From: Paracoccus subflavus
Lineage (GTDB): Bacteria > Pseudomonadota > Alphaproteobacteria > Rhodobacterales > Rhodobacteraceae
Direction of reading: 5' to 3'
Length of the DNA stretch: 64,000 bases
NCBI RefSeq assembly: GCF_004310345.1
Contig: NZ_SISK01000001.1
Location: 62,001-126,000, forward strand
Shown here: positions 30,386 through 38,797 of the stretch, one piece after another
Numbering within the stretch: the first letter of the stretch is position 1
How the letters are laid out: each line of letters starts with the position of its first letter
Notes under the pieces: model-generated
Told to the model about the DNA's origin: nothing
What the model saw: only the letters and a program-made list of their open reading frames with translations
Database searches by the model: none
Translations under genes and position numbers: made by a program

Positions 30386-30462
30386 GCGGTTGTAGCTCAG
30401 TTGGTTAGAGTACCGGCCTGTCACGCCGGGGGTCGCGGGTTCGAGCCCCGTCAACCGCGCCA
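30386..30462 (+). tRNA. tRNA-Asp(GUC), copy 1
   Basis: A 77-nt tRNA with CCA encoded. Acceptor GCGGTTG pairs with CAACCGC, the D arm is GCTCAGTTGGTTAGAGT, the anticodon loop CTGTCAC gives GTC, and the T arm is GGTTCGAGCCC. It is followed 100 bp on by a second, nearly identical copy. Confidence 0.97.
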
Positions 30463-30485
30463 CCACCCTTCGCCCATGATGCAGC

Positions 30486-30562
30486 GCGGTTGTAGCTCAG
30501 TCGGTTAGAGTACCGGCCTGTCACGCCGGGGGTCGCGGGTTCGAGCCCCGTCAACCGCGCCA
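30486..30562 (+). tRNA. tRNA-Asp(GUC), copy 2
   Basis: Same structure and anticodon as copy 1. The only difference is one D-loop base (CAGTCGG instead of CAGTTGG). The CCA is encoded. The two copies start exactly 100 bp apart and are probably cotranscribed. Confidence 0.97.
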
Positions 30563-30709
30563 CTCCTTTATCACGATATGCTATGCCGCTCCGGGCACTT
30601 GCTCCGGCCGCCGGGGCCTGCCCCTGATCTTCGTTCCGGGTCGAAGGGGCGGGTTGAAGCCCTGGCCGGGATGGGTCATGTCATCAGCAAGAACCGCGGG
30701 GTGGTTGTC

Positions 30710-31975
30710 ATGATCGAGCACAAGGATGCAGCGGCGCTGATCGCGCGGATGGGCGAGGCGGCGCGGCAGGCAGCGGTTGAGCTGGCGCAGGCATCGTCCG
30801 AACGCAAGCAGGCGGCCCTGACCGCCGCCGCAGATGCGCTGCATCGCCGCCAGGCCGATATCCTGGCGGCGAACAATCAGGACATGGAGTTTGCCCGCAA
30901 CAAGGGCCTGGCCGATTCGATGCTGGATCGGCTGCGGCTGGACGCGGACCGCCTGGGCGGGATCGAACAGGGCCTGCGCGCGGTCGCCGCCCAGCCCGAT
31001 CCGGTCGGCCAGGTCATGGCCGAATGGGATCGGCCGACCGGGCTGCATATCCAGCGCGTGCGCACACCCATCGGCGTGATCGGCGTGATTTACGAAAGCC
31101 GTCCCAATGTCACCGCCGATGCAGGGGCCCTGGCGCTGAAGTCGGGAAATGCGGTGATCCTGCGCGGGGGGTCGGAAAGCCTGCATTCCAGCCAGGCGAT
31201 CCACGCCTGCATGGTCGAAGGGCTGCGCCAGGCGGGCCTGCCCGCGGCGGCGATCCAGCTTGTGCCGACGCGGGATCGGGCGGCCGTGTCCGCCATGCTT
31301 CAGGCCCAGGGGCTGATCGACGTCATCATCCCGCGCGGCGGCAAGGGGTTGGTTGGCCTTGTCCAGCAACAGGCGAGGGTGCCCGTCTTTGCCCATCTCG
31401 AGGGGATTTGCCACGTTTACGTGGACCGGCGGGCCGATCCGGACAAGGCGCTTCGGGTGGTCCTGAACGCCAAGACCCGCCGCACCGGCATCTGCGGCGC
31501 TGCCGAGTGCCTGTTGATCGACCGCCGCTATGACGAACGCCACCGTGCCGCGCTGATCGGGGCGTTGCTGGACGCCGGGGTCGAGGTCAGGGCCGAAGGC
31601 GAGTTGGCGACCATCGCGGGAACGGTTCCGGCGCAGGCCGACGATTTCGGGCGCGAGTTTCTGGACATGATCATCGCCGCCAGACTGGTCGACGGCGTGG
31701 AAGGCGCCATCGACCACATCAGGCGGTTCGGCAGCCAGCATACCGAATCGATCATCACCGAAGATGCCGCCGCAGCCGACCGTTTCCTGGGGGCCCTGGA
31801 CAGCGCGATCGTGATGCACAACGCCTCGACCCAGTTCGCGGATGGCGGAGAATTCGGGATGGGGGCCGAAATCGGCATCGCCACCGGCAAGATGCACGCC
31901 CGCGGCCCGGTGGGGGCGGAACAGTTGACAAGCTTCAAGTATCTGGTGCGCGGCGACGGAACGGTGCGCGCCTGA
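30710..31975 (+). CDS. proA: Glutamate-5-semialdehyde dehydrogenase
   Basis: Reduces glutamyl 5-phosphate to the semialdehyde in proline synthesis. The 421-residue ALDH-fold protein has [20 protein letters not shown], the cofactor-region stretch IPRGGKGLV, and the catalytic cysteine in [13 protein letters not shown]. The start MIEHKDAA at 30710 gives the usual family length; the frame is open upstream but that part is not protein-like. The ribosome site is weak. The partner kinase gene proB is not in the window. Confidence 0.95.
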   Translation: MIEHKDAAALIARMGEAARQAAVELAQASSERKQAALTAAADALHRRQADILAANNQDMEFARNKGLADSMLDRLRLDADRLGGIEQGLRAVAAQPDPVGQVMAEWDRPTGLHIQRVRTPIGVIGVIYESRPNVTADAGALALKSGNAVILRGGSESLHSSQAIHACMVEGLRQAGLPAAAIQLVPTRDRAAVSAMLQAQGLIDVIIPRGGKGLVGLVQQQARVPVFAHLEGICHVYVDRRADPDKALRVVLNAKTRRTGICGAAECLLIDRRYDERHRAALIGALLDAGVEVRAEGELATIAGTVPAQADDFGREFLDMIIAARLVDGVEGAIDHIRRFGSQHTESIITEDAAAADRFLGALDSAIVMHNASTQFADGGEFGMGAEIGIATGKMHARGPVGAEQLTSFKYLVRGDGTVRA

Positions 31976-31982
31976 CGGGTTT

Positions 31983-32606
31983 TCAGAAAACGATCTCGGC
32001 CCCGGCCTCGTCCACCTCCCACCGGGCCGCGCGGCCGGCCTGGCCGATGGCTTCGGCCAGCAGGGGGAAATGCACCTCTGACGGCTGGGGGCTGCGCGGG
32101 GCATCGCCGCCAAGCCATGCCCACAGCGCGGGGTCTGCCTTGGTCCGCGACGCCTCGGCCACAAGCCGCCACCCAAAGGGGCCGTGCAGCACCGTCACCT
32201 TGCCGCCCCAGGGCATCGCGGTTTCCAGGCACATCATCGCCAGGATCAGCATCCGGATTTCCGCCCGGGAAAAATCCCCCTCGGCATCCAGCATCACGGT
32301 CATCTTGCCATGCCCGGAAAACCCGTCCAGCAGTTGTGTCAAGGCCGCGCGGGATATGCGCTGTTCCCCCTGCGCCTGTCCGAAGGCCACGCGAAAGATC
32401 TGGATGCGGTCGCGGGCCGAGGACACGCTCTCTGCGATCAGTTTCAGTTCGGGACTGGCATTGATGCCGGGAAATTCGGGCGACATTTCCAGCAGTTCCA
32501 CCCCGTTGCCGATGGCGCCCAGGGGGGACACCAGGTCGTGGCAAAGCCGCGATCCCAGCAATTGGGCCAGTTCGCCGGGTGAGATGCGCGTTGTATCCGG
32601 GTTCAT
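31983..32606 (-). CDS. chpT: Histidine phosphotransferase ChpT
   Basis: The phosphotransfer protein that passes phosphate from CckA to CtrA and CpdR in alphaproteobacterial cell-cycle, motility and gene-transfer control. The 207-residue protein has the DHp-like helical hairpin with the phosphorylatable histidine in GSRLCHDLVSPLGAIGNGVE (His23). The C-terminal half is a degenerate HATPase-like fold without the usual N and G boxes, as known for ChpT. It is divergent from the DUF3553 gene with 39 bp between starts. Confidence 0.9.
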   Translation of the reverse strand: MNPDTTRISPGELAQLLGSRLCHDLVSPLGAIGNGVELLEMSPEFPGINASPELKLIAESVSSARDRIQIFRVAFGQAQGEQRISRAALTQLLDGFSGHGKMTVMLDAEGDFSRAEIRMLILAMMCLETAMPWGGKVTVLHGPFGWRLVAEASRTKADPALWAWLGGDAPRSPQPSEVHFPLLAEAIGQAGRAARWEVDEAGAEIVF

Positions 32607-32645
32607 CGGGCATTACCTTTCGGATGACAGGCAGGGGACAAGGCC

Positions 32646-32825
32646 GTGAACGATATTCTGGAACCCGGCATGATCGTGCGCCATCCCGGCGCCCCCGAAT
32701 GGGGGGTGGGACAGGTCCAGTCGCGCATCGGCGACCGCATCACGGTCAACTTTTCCGAAGCGGGAAAGCAGGTGATCGACGGCAGGCGGATTTCGTTGGA
32801 CATCGTTTGGTCGCAACCGGGCTGA
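32646..32825 (+). CDS. DUF3553 small protein
   Basis: A 59-residue protein, read from GTG, MNDILEPGMIVRHPGAPEWG onward. The motif LEPGMIVRHP..PEWGVGQV and the following beta strands (ITVNFSEAGKQVI) match the DUF3553 family, a Tudor/SH3-like small barrel related to CarD-type RNA-polymerase-interacting and UvrD-tail folds. That suggests protein or nucleic-acid binding. The function is unknown. The start codon is preceded by GGACAAGG. It is divergent from chpT and may share its promoter region. Confidence 0.78.
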   Translation: MNDILEPGMIVRHPGAPEWGVGQVQSRIGDRITVNFSEAGKQVIDGRRISLDIVWSQPG

Positions 32826-32954
32826 TGACTGGTGCAGCCGTCACGATTGCAACCTTTGATTGTTTTGCGCAACCCTTGACGCACCGTAACCTTTCGGATT
32901 TGCGCAGATTGCGCACCGTTGCAATGCGCCGCATGGCTGCCTAAGGAGAAAGCG

Positions 32955-33764
32955 ATGTCCATGTCAGTGCCCGTCAGCCGGCTCGGATCCGATCCGCCCC
33001 TGTTCGATATCCGTCTGGCGGTGTCGGAACGGGATCTGCTGGCGGCGCAGCGGCTGCGCTATCGGGTCTTTATCGAGGAACTGGGCGGCGACGGTCCCCA
33101 TGTCGATCACGCTGCCCGGTTGGAACGCGACGATTTCGACCCTGTGGTCGATCACCTGTGCCTGATCGACAACCGCCGGTCCGCCGATGACCTGGATCAT
33201 GTCGTGGGCGTCTATCGCCTGCTGAGGGGCGACCGTGCCGAGGCGTTCGGCCGGTTCTATTGCGACGGGGAATACGACCTGACTCCGCTGAGACGCTGCG
33301 GCCGACCGGTTCTGGAGCTGGGCCGGTCATGCGTCGATCCGGCGCAGCGCGGCGGCACGGGGATGTTCCTGTTGTGGAACGCCCTGGCCGACTATGTCCT
33401 GGATCACGGAGTCGAGATCCTGTTCGGGGTGGCCAGTTTCCATGGCACCGACCCGACGATGCTGGCGCCTTCGCTGTCGTGGCTGCACCACCACCATCTT
33501 GCGCCGGGCGACCTGCGCCCCCGCGCCTTGCCGCCGGGCTATCACCGGATGGACCTGATCGCGCCCGATCGTCTTGACCGCCGCGAGGCGATGCTGGGAA
33601 TGCCGGCGCTGATCAAGGCCTATCTGCGGCTGGGCGGCATGGTGGGCGACGGCGCCTTCGTGGACCGCGCTTTCAACACAACCGACGTGTTCCTGCTGAT
33701 GGACACGGCAGCCATGTCGGACAAGCACCGGCAGTTCTACGAAAGCCGGTGGCAGCCGCGATGA
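32955..33764 (+). CDS. olsB: L-ornithine N-alpha-acyltransferase
   Basis: Acylates ornithine with a 3-hydroxy fatty acid from ACP to give lyso-ornithine lipid, the first step of ornithine lipid synthesis. The 269-residue GNAT-fold protein has RLRYRVFIEELGGDG at the N terminus, the VGVYRLLRGD strand, ELGRSCVDPAQRGG (acyl-donor site region), and LFGVASFHGTDP. The start has AAGGAGAA eight bases upstream. Its TGA overlaps the olsA ATG, which strongly supports the assignment of both genes. Confidence 0.93.
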   Translation: MSMSVPVSRLGSDPPLFDIRLAVSERDLLAAQRLRYRVFIEELGGDGPHVDHAARLERDDFDPVVDHLCLIDNRRSADDLDHVVGVYRLLRGDRAEAFGRFYCDGEYDLTPLRRCGRPVLELGRSCVDPAQRGGTGMFLLWNALADYVLDHGVEILFGVASFHGTDPTMLAPSLSWLHHHHLAPGDLRPRALPPGYHRMDLIAPDRLDRREAMLGMPALIKAYLRLGGMVGDGAFVDRAFNTTDVFLLMDTAAMSDKHRQFYESRWQPR

Positions 33765-34621
33765 CCGATACCGGTTGCGCCGACCCCCGGCCGGCCGGGG
33801 TGACATGGCGCGACGGTGTTCCCCCCCCGCTGAAAGGCCCGAGGGGATTGCGCGACTGGCTGCGCGTCGCGCGCCGGGGCGCCGCCGCCGTCGCCATCCT
33901 GCTGCTGGGCGTGGTGCTGATCCTGCCCCTGCGGCTGGTGGAACGGGCGTTCCATGGCCGGCGGCGCCCGTGGACGGGACCGCATGTGCAGCTTGTCTGC
34001 CGCCTGACGCTGGCCGTCATGGGCATCGGCTGGGAAAGGCGGGGCACCCCGATGCAGGGGCCGGGCGCCGTGGTGTCCAACCATTCAAGCTGGCTGGACA
34101 TCCTGGCACTGAACGCCGCAATGCCCGTGTTCTTTGTCAGCAAGGCCGAGGTGGCGGGTTGGCCTGGCGTCAATATCCTGACCCGCGTGACGGACACGCA
34201 TTTCGTGGTCCGCGACCCCAGGCTGGCGCGGGCGCAGGCCCGTGAATTCGCGCTTCGCGTCGGGGCAGGGCACCGGCTGTTGTTCTTTCCCGAGGGAACC
34301 TCCAGCGACGGTCGCCGGCTGCTGCCGTTCAAGCCGACCCTGTTCCAGGGGTTTCTGGACCCGGAACTGCCTGCCGGTCTTGCAATCCAGCCGGTCACCG
34401 CAGTCTATCGCGCGCCCCTGGATGCCGATCCGCGATTCTATGGCTGGTGGGGCGACATGGAACTGGGCCCGCATCTGCTGGCGGTTCTGGCGGCGCGGCG
34501 GCAGGGGCGGATCACGGTGATCCTGCACGATCCCGTCCGGGTGGCCGGGCACACGCGCAAGACGCTGGCCGCCGCCTGCGAACAGGCCGTGCGCGGGGGG
34601 CTGGACCGTCTGGACGCTTGA
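33761..34621 (+). CDS. olsA: Lyso-ornithine lipid O-acyltransferase
   Basis: An O-acyltransferase of the PlsC family that adds the second acyl chain to lyso-ornithine lipid. The 286-residue protein has one N-terminal membrane helix (about residues 45-65, AAVAILLLGVVLILPLRL), the catalytic NHSSWLD (H-x4-D), and the glycerol/acceptor motif FFPEGTSSDG. It is coupled to olsB by an ATGA overlap. Some OlsA proteins also act on lysophosphatidate, so dual function is possible. Confidence 0.92.
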   Translation: MTDTGCADPRPAGVTWRDGVPPPLKGPRGLRDWLRVARRGAAAVAILLLGVVLILPLRLVERAFHGRRRPWTGPHVQLVCRLTLAVMGIGWERRGTPMQGPGAVVSNHSSWLDILALNAAMPVFFVSKAEVAGWPGVNILTRVTDTHFVVRDPRLARAQAREFALRVGAGHRLLFFPEGTSSDGRRLLPFKPTLFQGFLDPELPAGLAIQPVTAVYRAPLDADPRFYGWWGDMELGPHLLAVLAARRQGRITVILHDPVRVAGHTRKTLAAACEQAVRGGLDRLDA

Positions 34622-34636
34622 TCGGACCATCGGAAC

Positions 34637-34652
34637 AAACCATATCTTGTGG
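34637..34652. promoter_or_regulatory. Candidate NrdR box upstream of nrdJ
   Basis: AACCATATCTTGTGG lies about 30 bp before the nrdJ ATG and resembles the NrdR consensus ACAC-W-ATAT-ATTGTGT. Only one half-matching box is seen, whereas NrdR sites usually come in pairs. Confidence 0.35.
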
Positions 34653-34683
34653 AAGATTTATTCCATGCCCCAAGAGGTCTGAC

Positions 34684-36942
34684 ATGGCCCTTTTTGCAGC
34701 CCCCATCGCCGAACAGATCTGGGATATGAAATACCGCCTGAAGGACCCGACCGGGCAGCCGGTCGATGCCACGGTCGAGGACACCTGGCGCCGTGTGGCG
34801 CGCGATCTGGCGCGGGTCGAGGCCGATCCCGCGATGTGGGAGGACCGCTTCCAGGCCGCGTTGCGGGATTTCCGCTTCCTGCCGGCCGGTCGCATCCTTG
34901 CAGGCGCGGGGACGGGCCGATCGGTGACGCTGTTCAACTGCTTTGTCATGGGCACGATCCGCGACAGCATGGCCGGCATCTTCGACGCCCTGAAGGAAGC
35001 GGCCCTGACCATGCAGCAGGGCGGCGGCATCGGCTATGACTTCAGCACCCTGCGCCCCAGGGGGGCGGCGGTGCAGGGGGTGGCTGCCGATGCCTCGGGT
35101 CCGCTGTCCTTCATGGATGTCTGGGATTCGATGTGCCGTACCATCATGTCGGCCGGGTCGCGCCGGGGCGCAATGATGGCCACCATGCGCTGCGACCACC
35201 CCGACATCGCGGACTTCATTGCCGCGAAACAGGACAGCACCCGGCTGCGCATGTTCAACCTGTCGGTTCTGGTGACCGACGCCTTCATGCAAGCGGTCAG
35301 AGAGGACGCATCCTGGGATCTGGTCTTTGGCGGGCAGGTGTTCCGGACGGTCCGCGCCGGGGATCTGTGGGACCAGATCATGCGGGCGACCTATGATTAT
35401 GCCGAACCCGGCGTGATCTTCATCGACCGGATCAACCAGCAGAACAATCTGCACTATGCCGAAACCATCTCGGCCACCAATCCCTGCGGCGAACAGCCCC
35501 TGCCGCCCTATGGCGCCTGCCTGCTGGGGTCGGTGAACCTGGCGCGGCTGGTCGGCGATCCGTTCACGCCGCAGGCCCGGCTGGACATGGCCGAACTGGA
35601 TGATCTGGTCCGCGTGGCGGTGCGGATGATGGACAATGTGGTCGATGTGTCCCGGTTTCCGCTGCCCGAACAGGCGGCCGAGGCGCAGGCCAAGCGGCGC
35701 ATCGGCCTGGGCGTGACCGGGCTGGCGGACGCGCTGCTGATGCTGGGCCTGCGCTATGGGTCGCCCGATGCCGTGGACTGGACACGGGCCGTGACCAGGG
35801 CCATCGCCCGGTCGGCCTATCTGGCATCAGCCGATCTGGCGCGCGAGAAAGGCGCCTTTCCCCTGTTCGACCGCGACGCCTTTCTCGCATCGGCCTTCAT
35901 GGGGCGCATGGATGCCGACGTGCGCGAGGCGGTGGCACGGCATGGCATCCGCAATGCCCTGCTGACCAGCATCGCCCCCACCGGCACCATCAGCCTTTAT
36001 GCCGGCAATGTCAGTTCGGGGATCGAACCGGTCTTTGCCCCTGCCTATACGCGCAGGGTCCTGCAGAAGGACGGCTCGGTGACGCACGAGGAGGTGGTCG
36101 ATTACGCCGTCCGCCTGTGGCGCGACCTGCATGGCGAGGCGCCCTTTCCCGACCATTTCGTGAATGCCCAGACCCTGGCGCCCCAGGACCACGTGGCCAT
36201 GCAGGCGGCGGCGCAGGAATGGGTGGACAGCAGCATTTCCAAGACCATCAACTGTCCCCCGGACATTTCCTTCGACGCCTTCAAGGATGTCTATCTGCTG
36301 GCCTGGGATCTGGGCTGCAAGGGCTGCACGACCTATCGCCCGAACGATGTCACCGGCAGCGTGCTGTCGGTCGGCGAGGCATCGCGGCCCGAGCCACCGG
36401 CCAGCGGAACCGGCCTTTCCATGGCCGAGCCGCTCGGCCGTCCCGCCACGCTCGAAGGGGCGACCTACAAGCTGCGCTGGCCGGTCAGCGAACACGCCAT
36501 CTACATCACCATCAACGATGTCGTGCAGGACGGACGCCGCCGCCCGTTCGAGATCTTCATCAATTCGAAGAACATGGAGCATTTCGCCTGGACGGTGGCC
36601 CTGACCCGGATGATTTCCGCCGTGTTCCGGCGTGGCGGCGATGTCAGCTTCGTGGTCGAGGAACTGAAGGCCGTGTTCGACCCCCGCGGCGGCGCCTGGA
36701 TGGAGGGTCGCTATGTCCCCTCGATCCTGGCCGCCATCGGGGGCGTGATCGAACGCCACATGATCGCCATCGGATTTCTGGCGGCCGAGGGGCTGGGCCT
36801 GAAATCCGACCCTCGCGCGGATTTGGCGGACGACACAGAACGTCCCCTGGGTCCTGCCTGCCCGAATTGCGGCCAATACGGAATGCGCATGAACGAAGGA
36901 TGCATGATTTGCCCAAGTTGCGGACATTCGAAATGCGGATAG
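34684..36942 (+). CDS. nrdJ: Adenosylcobalamin-dependent ribonucleoside-diphosphate reductase (class II)
   Basis: Reduces ribonucleotides to deoxyribonucleotides using a B12-generated thiyl radical, so it works with or without oxygen. The 752-residue protein has the radical-site motif NPCGEQPLPPYGACLLGSVN, the strand segment LTSIAPTGTISLYAGNVSSG, and TINCPPDISFDAFKD. A zinc-ribbon-like tail follows, with CPNCG and CPSCGHSKCG, which supplies the redox-active cysteine pair. The start MALFAAP gives the family length; the frame extends far upstream but antisense to olsA evidence. A putative NrdR box precedes it. Confidence 0.95.
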   Translation: MALFAAPIAEQIWDMKYRLKDPTGQPVDATVEDTWRRVARDLARVEADPAMWEDRFQAALRDFRFLPAGRILAGAGTGRSVTLFNCFVMGTIRDSMAGIFDALKEAALTMQQGGGIGYDFSTLRPRGAAVQGVAADASGPLSFMDVWDSMCRTIMSAGSRRGAMMATMRCDHPDIADFIAAKQDSTRLRMFNLSVLVTDAFMQAVREDASWDLVFGGQVFRTVRAGDLWDQIMRATYDYAEPGVIFIDRINQQNNLHYAETISATNPCGEQPLPPYGACLLGSVNLARLVGDPFTPQARLDMAELDDLVRVAVRMMDNVVDVSRFPLPEQAAEAQAKRRIGLGVTGLADALLMLGLRYGSPDAVDWTRAVTRAIARSAYLASADLAREKGAFPLFDRDAFLASAFMGRMDADVREAVARHGIRNALLTSIAPTGTISLYAGNVSSGIEPVFAPAYTRRVLQKDGSVTHEEVVDYAVRLWRDLHGEAPFPDHFVNAQTLAPQDHVAMQAAAQEWVDSSISKTINCPPDISFDAFKDVYLLAWDLGCKGCTTYRPNDVTGSVLSVGEASRPEPPASGTGLSMAEPLGRPATLEGATYKLRWPVSEHAIYITINDVVQDGRRRPFEIFINSKNMEHFAWTVALTRMISAVFRRGGDVSFVVEELKAVFDPRGGAWMEGRYVPSILAAIGGVIERHMIAIGFLAAEGLGLKSDPRADLADDTERPLGPACPNCGQYGMRMNEGCMICPSCGHSKCG

Positions 36943-36968
36943 GATTGGAGGAGATAGTTCTTGTGTCC

Positions 36969-37064
36969 TGCCAGCCAAAAATTTTCCTTTTGCCTCCCAT
37001 AATTATTCCTTTCGCAAGGCAAAAGTTTTCCTCCGCGCGAAGAGAGAAAAAGTTATGGCTGGCA
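36969..37064. repeat. Long nested inverted repeat after nrdJ
   Basis: The outer arms TGCCAGCCA (36969-36977) and TGGCTGGCA (37056-37064) enclose inner arms CTTTTGCC (36987-36994) and GGCAAAAG (37018-37025). Tracts AAAATTTTCCT and AAAAGTTTTCCT also recur inside. The region is AT-rich compared with its surroundings and lies where core sequence gives way to the abi gene. It may be a terminator, an attenuator or the scar of an insertion. Confidence 0.55.
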
Positions 37065-37186
37065 TGACCATCTGGCAGCCGGTTTTCAACGTTTGGGTTG
37101 CAACAGCTTGCTTTACACCGTTCCGTCACCATGATTGAGCCAGCACACGAAGGACGTGCGGGGGAATCCCACAGGCAAGGCGAAGA

Positions 37187-38425
37187 ATGCGCTATCTCAG
37201 CATCAGACGACAAATCGAAGGCGCACTTCCAACGGTTGTCGAGCTACTCAGGGCGAAAGGTGAAAATGATGCTCTGCGTGTAATTACGCAGGCCGAAATC
37301 GATCTCCAACAAACCGGCATGGACAACTGGAACGGTGGAACGGAGCTATGGACCATTTACATAAGGCTCCCCGTATCCGTCTTTGTTTCAGTCGATGCGC
37401 TCCGGCAAGAGATAGCGGACGTCATCAACGCAAACATCCAACTTGTGTTCCGAAAAGACGAAGGGTTCTGGGTCCATGCGGAAATAGCCCTGCTCCGAAC
37501 TGCTCAGAACGGTTCGAAGGTTGCTGACGGAAAAATTGGTCCGCGAACCCGGGCCGCCTTGCTGGACGAGATGCGGGCTCGCGGCACGATCTGGTACGGG
37601 GCGCTGGACGAGATCGCGTTCCTCAGTCGGATCTATGACCTGTCCTCAATGTCCTCCAGCGACAGCCGTTACGGAACGGCTGAAGGGGACATCTGGCAGC
37701 ATTGTATCAACAACGATGACTGGCCGCTGGACTGGGTCTACAGCGATCCCCGCTTTAGGCTTTACGCAACGGATCAGGAAACATTGCTGAAGTTCATCTG
37801 CGAGGTCGTTCACCCAATCGTGCGAACCGATGCGGACGAACAGGCCACGCTCGTTCAAGCGTTCAACGGACACCTGGCGGCGGACGGATGGGAACTCGTC
37901 GAAGACACGGTGCTTGCTGGTCGGCCCGTCTTCGAAGCCCAGCGGAAGGTTCATGCCCTCGGAATGCCTTTGCAGCGCATCAAGGCGGTCGCCGCTACCC
38001 TGAACTCGGAAACGCTGTATGAGGATCTTCGCAGGCTGGAGCGCATAGGCGACAGCGAGCCGGGGGAGGCAATTGCCCTAGCCAAGGAGATTGTGGAAAG
38101 CTGTTGCAAGCTGATTCTGGACGACCGCAAGGTTGAGTATTCCAGCAAGGCTGAAATCCCAGATCTGTTGAAGCTCCTGCGCAAGGAGCTAAAAATCATG
38201 CCTGAAGGGATCGAAGATACCACTAAGGGCGCCTCGGAAATCCGTGACATCCTCACCAGCTTGGGCAGAATCGCCCACTCTCTGGCACCGCTCAGAAACG
38301 CCTACGGAAAAGGGCATGGCCGTGGAAGGGGGTTCAGGGGACTTCAGCCACGGCATGCCCGGCTGGCAATAGGTGCGGCCAGCACCTTCGTGGACTTCGT
38401 GCTTGATCGTCATTCGAGTCAGTAA
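37187..38425 (+). CDS. Abortive-infection family protein (AbiJ_NTD3-like plus Abi_C-like)
   Basis: A 412-residue protein in three parts. Residues 1-110 carry the motif MDNWNGGTELW and a beta-rich segment. Residues about 140-245 contain YDLSSMSSSDSRYG, GDIWQHCINNDDWPLDWVY and EVVHPIVR, a pattern like the AbiJ N-terminal domain 3. Residues about 300-408 resemble the Abi C-terminal domain, with the signature LRNAYGKGHGRG. Such proteins are phage-defence candidates, but the toxic activity is unknown. GC content and codon use (ATA, CTA, AAA) look lower than in neighbours, and it sits between a palindrome and an AT-rich gap, so horizontal transfer is likely. It has a single gene with no partner. 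Confidence 0.75.
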   Translation: MRYLSIRRQIEGALPTVVELLRAKGENDALRVITQAEIDLQQTGMDNWNGGTELWTIYIRLPVSVFVSVDALRQEIADVINANIQLVFRKDEGFWVHAEIALLRTAQNGSKVADGKIGPRTRAALLDEMRARGTIWYGALDEIAFLSRIYDLSSMSSSDSRYGTAEGDIWQHCINNDDWPLDWVYSDPRFRLYATDQETLLKFICEVVHPIVRTDADEQATLVQAFNGHLAADGWELVEDTVLAGRPVFEAQRKVHALGMPLQRIKAVAATLNSETLYEDLRRLERIGDSEPGEAIALAKEIVESCCKLILDDRKVEYSSKAEIPDLLKLLRKELKIMPEGIEDTTKGASEIRDILTSLGRIAHSLAPLRNAYGKGHGRGRGFRGLQPRHARLAIGAASTFVDFVLDRHSSQ

Positions 38426-38791
38426 TGTCGTGCGTTTGATCGGAGGTGCCAGTAGGACTTCGTGGCTGGCGATCTCTCGGCATTTAATAATGAAACTTCG
38501 GCTCGGGCGTATCACCCAACGGAGTGTGCAGTGCGTCCACGTCCGAAAAAAGCGCCTTTCCCTCCAGTTTGACGGTCGGCCCTCCATAGCAAGTTTCACC
38601 TAAAGAGCAGTGAGACGCGCCTTGCCCAAGCAACTATGCATCCCAGTTCATGTGTTAACCTAACTTTGTCTTTTAATAACCAAAGACCGCCCGCATCCCC
38701 GCCGGCGTCATTCTGCCGCGCAGGCTGCACAGCTCCGGCTGTCATGAAAACTTCATTCGACCGCGAAGATCAATTCCATTATTCCTGAATC
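38426..38791. other. AT-rich intergenic region between abi and arsR-arsC
   Basis: 366 bp without a convincing gene. It holds a small dyad, GTCTTT-N8-AAAGAC (38668-38687), that could end abi transcription. It also provides the promoter region of the arsenic operon. Base composition is lower in GC than the flanking core genes, as for abi. Confidence 0.6.
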
Positions 38792-38797
38792 ATGGAA
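38774..38797. promoter_or_regulatory. Dyad at the arsR-arsC start (possible autoregulatory operator)
   Basis: TTCCAT-N12-ATGGAA straddles the ATG of the ArsR-ArsC fusion. ArsR-family repressors usually bind imperfect dyads next to their own start. No Shine-Dalgarno sequence is seen before this ATG, so the mRNA may be leaderless. Confidence 0.4.

Noticed and set aside
38426..38610. A possible second abi-associated gene downstream
   Set aside because: No frame longer than about 75 codons has a sensible start, ribosome site or motif.
36908..38630. Possible direct repeats (TTGCCCAAG) flanking the abi gene as attachment sites
   Set aside because: Only nine bases match, and one copy lies inside nrdJ coding sequence. 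The match is expected by chance.
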